A DNA stretch of 6,012 bases, from NCBI GenBank assembly GCA_021838985.1, contig JAKCCC010000138.1:1-6012 (forward strand). Direction: 5' to 3'. The position numbers were made by a program, and so were the translations under genes. This stretch comes from Planctomycetota bacterium (lineage in GTDB: Bacteria; Planctomycetota; Phycisphaerae; WQYP01). Below the pieces are notes generated by a model that saw nothing but the letters and a program-made list of their open reading frames with translations, did no database searches and was not told the origin of the DNA. This document shows, piece after piece, positions 1 through 5,190 of the stretch (the first letter of the stretch is position 1; each line of letters opens with the position of its first letter).

Positions 1-44
1 CATGCAAAGCACCGGGCTTCAACTCACCCCGCTCGCCTCGCCGG

Positions 45-156
45 GGGCGGGCAGGACTTTGTCGAGTCGCCCTCCCCGGCGGCCAGCGGGCGGGCAGGTC
101 CCGCCGGCAGCCGGACAGGTCCCGCCAGTGGGCGGGCAGGCTTTGGCGAGTCGCCC
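45..156. repeat. GC-rich iterated repeat patch with hairpins
   Basis: The 11-mer GGGCGGGCAGG occurs three times, at 45-55, 88-98 and 130-140, a period of 43 then 42 bases. Copies one and three continue alike (CTTTG/GTCGAGTCGCCC type tail, 45-72 and 130-156, differing by one inserted A and one substitution). The middle copy instead carries CAGGTCCCGCC at 95-105, repeated at 116-126. Several short hairpins are possible: GGCGGG/CCCGCC at 89-94 with 100-105, CCCGCC/GGCGGG at 121-126 with 131-136, and GGCGA/TCGCC at 145-155. A plus-strand frame runs through it, but its product is a low-complexity P/G/A/R string with no recognisable domain, so I read this as intergenic repeat DNA. The origin (tandem duplication or clustered palindromic units) cannot be decided from one locus. 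Confidence 0.6.
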
Positions 157-1034
157 GCGGCGACCCGGTGCAGGCGCAGAAACGGGCAGCCCATACCCCC
201 CCCGCCCCTGCCATTTATTTCAAACTCAGCTACGCGCAGTATAATAACCCTGCGTTCGTGCGGCAAAATTTGTAAACCGCAGTCAGTGGGCAACGACCGG
301 ATGCCGCCTACCTGACGCCTCGGCGCTGTCCTGGCGCATGGATCGTTCGCACTGGTGATCTCTGGCTAACATCGACCCAAACCGGTGGGCTTGGGCCGAA
401 CCGTCGCCCATGCCCGCCGGCACCGCCTCCGGGAACCTGAATAATGTTCTTCTCTGGCTCCCGTTCCCGTTGTCTTTGCCCCGGAATCGCCGTGGCTGGG
501 GGAAGTTAGAACCATAATCTCTTCATCCCATATCGATCGCGCTGGTAATAATAGCGGTAGTCCGTCGTTGCCGAACCTTCGGGTACAGGCGTTTTGGCTT
601 TACGTGTCGGCATCAGCCGTTGCGAGCGTTCCAGACTTCCGGCCCAGCAAGCCAGCTTATCCGAAACTAAAACCCTAACGGACTGGTGGTGCTCCGCGAA
701 GAATCGGGGCTGGTCCACGAAGATGCCACAAGGGAAAAGTTAATGGGGGATATGTTGCAAAGCGTGGCCGACGCGGCGATCTGACTCGGAGCTTGGTTGG
801 ACCGCGAGGAAAAAAACTCCTGGAATTGACAGATCCACTGTGCGAGACTGGGTTGAATGTCATCTGCTGCAATCCCGGATCTTAATGACGGGAGCCGGGG
901 GTGACACGAGAGTGCCTCGAGAGCACGGGGGTGGCATTCGATGAACCAACCAAATAAGCGTCTAACTCAAGCCCGGATCACCTCTGCAGCCAGTGGACCC
1001 GGTATTGTCGGTCTATCCGAACGCCATGGTCGAT
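157..1034. other. Gene-poor region, probably non-coding or decayed
   Basis: No open frame here resembles a known protein. A run of eight C lies at 196-203 and a TATAAT hexamer at 240-245 without a good -35 partner. A perfect TTGACA stands at 826-831, but nothing close to TATAAT follows at 16-18 bases. A short plus-strand frame between stops, 671-784 (38 codons), ends in a stretch of ordinary-looking, charged amphipathic composition (LVHEDATREKLMGDMLQSV). It could be the tail of a decayed gene or chance. A minus-strand frame at 506-718 (70 codons) is rich in R and Y near its end and has no domain I recognise. A five-bp palindrome CCGAA-CC-TTCGG lies within 571-600. I see no terminator, mobile element or CRISPR array. 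Confidence 0.45.
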
Positions 1035-1108
1035 TGGGCGGTAAGGGACTCGAACCCCTGACATCCGCGGTGTAAACACGGCGCTCTAACCAACTGAGCT
1101 AACCGCCC
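1035..1108 (-). tRNA. tRNA-Val (anticodon UAC)
   Basis: Read on the minus strand, the sequence folds into a standard cloverleaf. The acceptor stem GGGCGGT (1108-1102) pairs with ACCGCCC (1042-1036), and the discriminator A is at 1035. The D arm contains TAGCTCAGTTGGTTAGAGC. The anticodon stem CCGTG/CGCGG encloses the loop TTTACAC, giving anticodon UAC (valine, reading GUA and other GUN codons depending on wobble modification). The T arm carries the canonical TTCGAGT loop between AGGGG and CCCTT. The 3' CCA is not encoded: the bases after the discriminator read TCG, so CCA must be added by nucleotidyltransferase. The gene stands alone and is divergent from the transporter remnant to its right. 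Confidence 0.95.
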
Positions 1109-1118
1109 GACACGTTCT

Positions 1119-1154
1119 AGGATACGATATTCTAACCGCTCCGGCCATCGTGAA
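1119..1154 (-). promoter_or_regulatory. Possible tRNA-Val promoter
   Basis: Upstream of the tRNA on the minus strand, TTCACG (1154-1149; four of six matches to TTGACA) is followed after 17 bases by AATATC (1131-1126), a poor -10. TATCCT (1124-1119) also resembles a -10 and would place the start only a few bases before the mature tRNA. Neither pair is strong, and this is offered only because some promoter must lie in this short stretch. Confidence 0.2.
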
Positions 1155-2253
1155 AGGTCATGGAAGCCGCGATATACACTACACACGGCTCCTATCAAGA
1201 CGTACCGTGCGCCAAAGTAGAAGCGGCGTCCCGCCGCTTTCCTGGACCAGATGCGCGCTGGCCTGGCCTCTGGAATGTATCAATAATAGCCGTGTCTGGC
1301 GTTTTTTGCTCGGTCGGTTCGCCTTGCCGGAAAGTCCGCGCTGGTTGCTCGAGCAGGGACGACTGAAAGCGGCCCGGAGAACGCTGGTGCGTCGCACTGG
1401 CGCGGACCAGGCCGACCGTGAAATAATGGCAATCCGAGCCGCTCTCGACCACGGGGGCGCCTCCTTGGCCGAATGGCTCCGGCCAGGGCTGCGGCTGGCG
1501 GTCGGGATGGGACTGGCCATCTTTCAACAAATTACCGGTATTAACGCCATTATTTACTATGCTCCGGAGATATTTAAACCGGCTGGTTTTGGCGTTACGG
1601 CCGCTTTCGCCGACACCGTATGGATTGGGGTGGCGAATTTAATATTCACCGTCGTGGGCATGACCCTCATGGATCGCTGGGGACGCAAACCTCTTTAGAT
1701 CGGCGGCACCTGCAGCATCGGGCTGGCCCTGGCGTGGTTAGGTTGGACCTTCCAGCGGCACGCCTCCGGCCCTCAATTGTTGGCGGCGATCTTGGCCTAC
1801 GTCGCCGCCTTCGCCGCCCCACAGGGACCGGTAGTCTGGGTGGTCATCGCGGAGATCTTTGCCACGCGCATCCGAGGCCGGGCGGTGTCCATTGCCACTG
1901 TTTGCCTGTGGGCGTCGTGCTATCTCGTTTCCCAGACCTTTCCAGTCCTCTCTGCCGCTGCGGGCAGTACCGTCACGTTCTGGATCTACGCCGTATCCTG
2001 CGTAGTCGCCGTGCTTTTCATCTGGCGGCTGGTGCCCGAGACCAAAGGTCAAAGCCTGGGGAAAATTGAAACCCTCCTTAACCGTAGTCGCCCACGCCCC
2101 GCAGGCACTCTCTGCAGGCAAGTTTTCGGCCTGCGGAATATGAAAATGGTCTCCTTCCATCTCACCCTGGTTCGTCCGGGTCCAACCCTCCTGGCGAGGC
2201 GACTTGCGGCCCCGGCGTCAAGGGATGTCACCTTTGATATCCGCCGCCGATAG
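1150..2253 (+). pseudogene. Sugar-porter (MFS) transporter, C-terminal half, amber-interrupted
   Basis: One reading frame runs through 1150-2253, broken only by TAG at 1696-1698. Recognisable homology begins around 1290 and follows the sugar porter family of the major facilitator superfamily in order: PESPRWLLEQGR after helix 6 (1327-1362), QQITGINAIIYYAPEIF in helix 7 (1525-1575), the loop motif DRWGRKPL (1672-1695), the helix-10 region GPVVWVVIAEIF..RIRGR (1825-1881), and the C-terminal PETKG (2035-2049). An intact member has about 450-500 residues and 12 helices and moves sugars across the inner membrane, usually with protons. Here helices 1-6 are absent and I find no trace of them upstream. 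After the amber codon the same frame continues directly with the expected helix 9 sequence, so that stop looks like a recent point change. About 55 non-homologous residues follow the normal C-terminal end before the TGA at 2251-2253, suggesting that the native stop is lost too. The first ~45 codons after 1150 are not transporter-like. A split pair of expressed fragments is possible but unlikely to transport. Confidence 0.8.
1221..1239. repeat. REP-like palindrome
   Basis: AAGCGGCG at 1221-1228 and CGCCGCTT at 1232-1239 form a perfect 8-bp stem with the three-base loop TCC. A GU pair could extend it by one. It lies about 50 bases upstream of the point where the transporter homology starts and about 110 bases from the tRNA. 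Short, strong GC palindromes of this form are typical of dispersed REP-type intergenic repeats, but only one copy is present here, so that assignment is an inference. Confidence 0.45.
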
Positions 2254-2540
2254 CTGCTCCCAGCGCGGATCGCCATGGCGACTAAACTGCGCCGACAACT
2301 GAAATATATAGCCCGCGCGTCGCAGAGTCAGCGGGGGTACCTCTGCCAGGGGCAACACTTCACTGAACATCAGAAGCCCTGCGTGGAAACAAACCTTCGC
2401 CTCGAAGCGAAGAAACACGGTGATCGTGGCACAGAGTGGCCTCTCGAGACCTCGCGGGCGGTGGCATCCTTCATCGCGCCCCAGCTTACCATTTTTAAGA
2501 CCGAAGATCCGAATGAATCATCCCACCCGGAAAATCTGAT
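2254..2540. other. Intergenic region without a supported gene
   Basis: Open frames exist on both strands here (for example 2275-2592 plus and 2218-2418 minus), but none shows a domain, a good ribosome binding site or protein-like composition. A small stem CTTCGC/GCGAAG (2395-2400 with 2407-2412, loop CTCGAA) is the only structure I noted. The region presumably holds upstream control sequence for the gene starting at 2614. Confidence 0.4.
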
Positions 2541-2546
2541 TATAAT
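2541..2546 (+). promoter_or_regulatory. Candidate -10 element for the URO-D-family gene
   Basis: A perfect TATAAT hexamer lies 67 bases before the start codon at 2614, with TG three to four bases upstream of it, close to but not at the extended -10 position. The -35 position (about 2517-2524) has no good match to TTGACA. If used, transcription would start near 2553 and give a leader of about 60 bases that contains the hairpin at 2566-2587. Confidence 0.35.
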
Positions 2547-2565
2547 ATCCACACCACCGATATTC

Positions 2566-2587
2566 GCCGCCGTCCGCAAGCGGCGGC
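2566..2587 (+). repeat. Leader hairpin upstream of the URO-D-family gene
   Basis: GCCGCCG (2566-2572) pairs perfectly with CGGCGGC (2581-2587), leaving an 8-base loop. An alternative inner hairpin CCGC-AA-GCGG (2574-2583) competes with it. It sits 14 bases before the ribosome binding site. No T-run follows, so it is not an intrinsic terminator. It may be a structural leader element or a dispersed palindrome. Confidence 0.4.
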
Positions 2588-2613
2588 CATAAAGGTGCCG
2601 TGGAGAAACGGCG

Positions 2614-3888
2614 ATGCTAACTTCTCGGGAACGTGTTCGCCTAACCTTAGACCACCACGAAGCGGACCGCGTGCCGCTGGACCTGGGGGCCAGCGCTGTG
2701 ACGGGTATGCATGTCAGTACGGTGTACAAGTTGCGCCAAGCCTTGAAACTCGACCCACCCGGCACGCCGGTCAAGGTGACCGAACCTTATCAGATGCTTG
2801 GCGAAATCAAACCGGATTTAATCGATGCCTTGGGCGTAGATGTGGTCGGCCTGGGATTACCCCGCACTTTGTTTGGCTTTAAGAACGAGGGTTGGAAACC
2901 CTGGACAACCTTCGATGGCACGCCCGTGCTGGTGCCGGAAGGTTTTAACACCCAACCCGAGGAAAATGGCGACATCTTGATGTATCCGGAAGGCGATCGT
3001 TCCGTGCCGCCGTCCGGGCGTATGCCCCGGGGTGGCTTTTACTTTGACGCCATTGAGCGCCAAGGGCCGGTCGATGACAACCATCTGGATGTGCGGGACA
3101 ACCTGCAAGAATTTTCCCCCATTACGCCGGACGATCTGGCGGATCTACGGCGTGAAGCGAACCGCCTGTATGAACAGACGGACAAAGCCATTCTCGCCAA
3201 TTTCGGTGGCACGGCCTTCGGCGATATCGCCTTGGTGCCGGGGCTGCAGCTCAAACATCCCAAAGGAATCCGCGGGGTGGAGGAATGGTACATCAGCACC
3301 GCCACCCGCCGCGATTATGTCTACGCCGTCTTTGAGCACCAATGCCGGATCGCGCTGGCCAACTGGCAGAAGATTTACGAGGCGGTGGGTGAGAAAGTGA
3401 CCGCGGTTTTCGTGACGGGAACCGATTTTGGCACGCAGAAGGGACCTTTCATATCCGGTCCAACCTATCGCGATCTCTACCAGCCCTTCCATAAGCAGGT
3501 CAACCACTGGATTCACACGCACACGGGCTGGAAAAGCTTTATTCATTCCTGCGGCTCGGTGCGAGCCTTAATTCCCGATTTCATCGACGCCGGCTTCGAC
3601 ATTTTGAATCCTGTGCAATGCTCCGCCGCCCAGATGGAGCCAGCGGAACTCAAAGCAAGGTTTGGCGACCGCATCACTTTTTGGGGCGGCGGTATCGACA
3701 CGCAACACACCCTTCCCTTCGGTACGGCGGATGCGGTTCGCCAGCAGGTGCGACAGCGGATCAAGATTTTCGGTTCCGGCGGTGGATTTGTTTTCAATCC
3801 CATCCACAACGTGCAAGCCGCCGCGCCCATTGCCAATGTGCTGGCCATGTATGAGGCCTTCCGCGAAAACTCGCGCTATCCCTTATAA
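2614..3888 (+). CDS. Uroporphyrinogen decarboxylase-family protein (not HemE)
   Basis: This 424-residue protein belongs to the URO-D superfamily, a TIM-barrel fold that includes HemE and the corrinoid/coenzyme-M methyltransferases (MtaA, MtbA, CmuA types). The N-terminus MLTSRERVRLTLDHHEADRV is the usual family opening, with 'HxEADRVPLDLG' leading into the barrel. A late HSCG motif (His311, Cys313) corresponds to the HxC zinc ligands of the methyltransferase branch. It is followed by NPVQ (332-335), GGGIDT (358-363) and NPIHNVQ (395-401). The HemE signature, an arginine-rich 'RQAGRY' type segment near the N-terminus, is absent, so decarboxylation of uroporphyrinogen is not supported despite the neighbouring hemB. 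A third zinc-ligand Cys near the C-terminal motif is not evident; Cys336 is the only later cysteine. The substrate is unknown; methyl transfer is a family-level inference. The ATG at 2614 is chosen because GGAG (2602-2605) lies eight bases upstream. It is probably cytoplasmic, having no signal peptide or membrane segment. An alternative start is unlikely because the conserved opening begins at residue 4. Confidence 0.85.
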   Translation: MLTSRERVRLTLDHHEADRVPLDLGASAVTGMHVSTVYKLRQALKLDPPGTPVKVTEPYQMLGEIKPDLIDALGVDVVGLGLPRTLFGFKNEGWKPWTTFDGTPVLVPEGFNTQPEENGDILMYPEGDRSVPPSGRMPRGGFYFDAIERQGPVDDNHLDVRDNLQEFSPITPDDLADLRREANRLYEQTDKAILANFGGTAFGDIALVPGLQLKHPKGIRGVEEWYISTATRRDYVYAVFEHQCRIALANWQKIYEAVGEKVTAVFVTGTDFGTQKGPFISGPTYRDLYQPFHKQVNHWIHTHTGWKSFIHSCGSVRALIPDFIDAGFDILNPVQCSAAQMEPAELKARFGDRITFWGGGIDTQHTLPFGTADAVRQQVRQRIKIFGSGGGFVFNPIHNVQAAAPIANVLAMYEAFRENSRYPL

Positions 3889-4014
3889 TGGCGGCGGCAG
3901 CACCGGGGTTGCGGGGCGATAAGTCGGGGTGCGAGATGACCGGTACGCCGGGCCGTTCACCAGGCTAAAGGCCGGTTGCGGCGATGGGAATCCGGGGACG
4001 GTGAGAAGGCGACT
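3889..4014. other. Spacer between the URO-D-family gene and hemB
   Basis: This 126-base GC-rich gap has no clear terminator (no stem followed by a T-run) and no recognisable promoter. It allows either readthrough from the upstream gene or an unrecognised hemB promoter. The hemB frame stays open back to a TTG at 3976, but the extra codons do not resemble the family. Confidence 0.4.
4003..4009 (+). promoter_or_regulatory. Ribosome binding site fixing the hemB start
   Basis: GAGAAGG ends five bases before ATG 4015. The farther upstream TTG at 3976 has only weak purine-rich sequence before it and would add 13 non-conserved residues, so 4015 is preferred. ATG 4024 is a possible alternative. Confidence 0.5.
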
Positions 4015-5109
4015 ATGGAAACAATGGCGCATTCTGGCCACATTCGTATGCGGCGGCTGCGGCGAGGCGAACTGCTGCGCGACTTGCTGGCGCACAGCTT
4101 GCTGACGCCAGCCCGGTTCGTCCTGCCCATGTTCGTCCGCCGCGGCGAAAACATCCGGCAGCCCATTCTCAGCATGCCGGGGCAGTTTCAGCTCTCGCCA
4201 GATCAGGCTCTGGAAGATTTAAGCGAATTGGCTGGCGCTGGTTTAAAGGCGTTTTTGCTCTTTGGGGTGGTCGATGCCGCGGATAAGGATGACACCGGCA
4301 GTTACGCCCACAATCCGGATAACGCCGTGTGCACGACGTTGCGCCTGGTCCGTGACGCCAGATTGGACATCCTGGCCATCACCGACCTGTGCTATTGTGA
4401 ATACACCAGCCACGGCCACTGCGGCGTATTGACCCCCCGCGGACCGGCGCCAGATAAGCCGCACGCTCCGACCCGGCGGCAGCACCGCACCAAGAGTCCC
4501 GCCCCAGCGGACGCTGCCCTGCAGCGGAACGACCTTACCGTGGATAATGACGCCACCGTGGAGCGGCTCGGGCAACAGGCGGTGCTGCACGCCCAGGCAG
4601 GTGCCGATATTCTTGCCCCTTCGGGGATGATGGATCACGCCACCGCCGCCATTCGCCGCGCCTTGGATGACGCCGGGTTCCAGGATCGGGCCATTCTCAG
4701 CTATGCCGTCAAATACGCCAGTGGGTTTTACGGTCCCTTCCGCGACGCGGCGGAATCACCGCCGCGTTTCGGCGATCGCCGCGGTTATCAGATGGATTTC
4801 CGCCGCTCCGCCAAAGAGGCCGTGCGTGAAGCGCTGCTGGATGTGCAGGAAGGCGCGGATATGGTGATGGTCAAGCCCGCGCTGGCCTACCTGGACGTCC
4901 TTAGCCGGGTCGCGGAGGCCGTGCCGGTTCCGTGCGCCGTGTACCAGGTCAGTGGCGAATATGCCATGCTCAAAGCCGCCGCCGATGCCGGCTGGATTGA
5001 AGAGAAGCCCTGCGTCCTGGAAACTATGCACGCCTTTTTCCGGGCCGGCGCCGCGTTTGTCATCACCTATTACGCGGCGCAAATCGCCCAATGGCTGCGC
5101 GAGGGATGA
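4015..5109 (+). CDS. hemB: Porphobilinogen synthase (delta-aminolevulinic acid dehydratase)
   Basis: HemB condenses two 5-aminolevulinate molecules into porphobilinogen, the first common pyrrole of the haem, sirohaem and corrinoid pathways, in the cytoplasm as a homo-oligomer. The 364-residue product (from ATG 4015) shows the family order: RMRRLRRGELLRD near the N-terminus, SMPG, LFGV, and the cysteine-rich zinc site DLCYCEYTSHGHCG (Cys126, Cys128, Cys136), which marks it as the zinc-using class. It then has VDNDAT, KYASGFYGPFRDAA with the Schiff-base Lys233, EGADMVMVKPALAYLD with the second Schiff-base Lys287, and YQVSGEYAM. Two oddities stand out. About 32 extra residues, rich in P, A, R, K and Q, sit between GVL and VDND (residues 140-175, bases 4432-4539), where E. 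coli has four. The normally conserved 'APSDMMDGRV' type segment reads APSGMMDHAT. No frameshift or stop interrupts the gene, and the product is longer than the usual ~325 residues because of the insertion. It is separated by 81 bases from the following permease gene on the same strand. Confidence 0.95.
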   Translation: METMAHSGHIRMRRLRRGELLRDLLAHSLLTPARFVLPMFVRRGENIRQPILSMPGQFQLSPDQALEDLSELAGAGLKAFLLFGVVDAADKDDTGSYAHNPDNAVCTTLRLVRDARLDILAITDLCYCEYTSHGHCGVLTPRGPAPDKPHAPTRRQHRTKSPAPADAALQRNDLTVDNDATVERLGQQAVLHAQAGADILAPSGMMDHATAAIRRALDDAGFQDRAILSYAVKYASGFYGPFRDAAESPPRFGDRRGYQMDFRRSAKEAVREALLDVQEGADMVMVKPALAYLDVLSRVAEAVPVPCAVYQVSGEYAMLKAAADAGWIEEKPCVLETMHAFFRAGAAFVITYYAAQIAQWLREG

Positions 5110-5113
5110 CTGG

Positions 5114-5140
5114 AATATACCCGCCGAACTTCGGTATATT
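5114..5140. repeat. Overlapping dyads between hemB and the permease gene
   Basis: AATATACC (5114-5121) and GGTATATT (5133-5140) form a perfect 8-bp inverted repeat with an 11-base loop. Inside and overlapping it, CCGAA-C-TTCGG (5124-5134) is a second perfect dyad. Both use 5133-5134, so the two stems compete. There is no T-run. This could be a mild terminator/antitermination structure, an operator, or chance. It begins four bases after the hemB stop codon. Confidence 0.4.
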
Positions 5141-5160
5141 GCCGATAATGGCGTCACGGC

Positions 5161-5174
5161 GGCGGTATGCCGCC
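5161..5174 (+). repeat. Small GC hairpin before the permease start
   Basis: GGCGG-TATG-CCGCC forms a 5-bp stem with a four-base loop, ending two bases before the likely ribosome binding site of the next gene (GAGG at 5177-5180). In RNA it could restrict or position ribosome entry. This is an inference from its position. Confidence 0.3.
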
Positions 5175-5176
5175 AT

Positions 5177-5181
5177 GAGGA
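5177..5181 (+). promoter_or_regulatory. Ribosome binding site of the LptF/G-type gene
   Basis: GAGGA lies nine bases before TTG 5191 and three bases before TTG 5185. An in-frame TGA at 5176-5178 rules out any earlier start, and no ATG exists in the frame before the first membrane helix. TTG 5191 has the better spacing and gives the family-like opening MRTLHWYIGRELARVF. Confidence 0.45.
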
Positions 5182-5190
5182 ATCTTGGTA

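Noticed and set aside
2..244. 80-codon plus-strand frame across the GC-rich repeat
   Set aside because: The product is low-complexity P/G/A/R sequence produced by the repeats, with no domain; it reflects base composition.
506..718. 70-codon minus-strand frame ending in a Tyr/Arg-rich tail
   Set aside because: No recognisable family and no supporting context.
826..831. Perfect TTGACA as a promoter -35
   Set aside because: No acceptable -10 at 16-18 bases downstream and no gene that it would serve.
941..1075. Short plus-strand ATG frame running into the tRNA
   Set aside because: It reads antisense through half of the tRNA-Val gene, so it is almost certainly chance.
2218..2418. 66-codon minus-strand frame overlapping the transporter tail
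   Set aside because: Composition looks plausible in parts, but there is no domain I recognise and it runs into the transporter remnant on the other strand.
2275..2592. 105-codon plus-strand frame before the URO-D-family gene
   Set aside because: It crosses the candidate promoter and leader hairpin, and the product resembles no known family.
2614..3888. Annotation as HemE (uroporphyrinogen decarboxylase)
   Set aside because: The HemE N-terminal substrate-binding signature is absent and the motifs fit the methyltransferase-like branch of the superfamily better.
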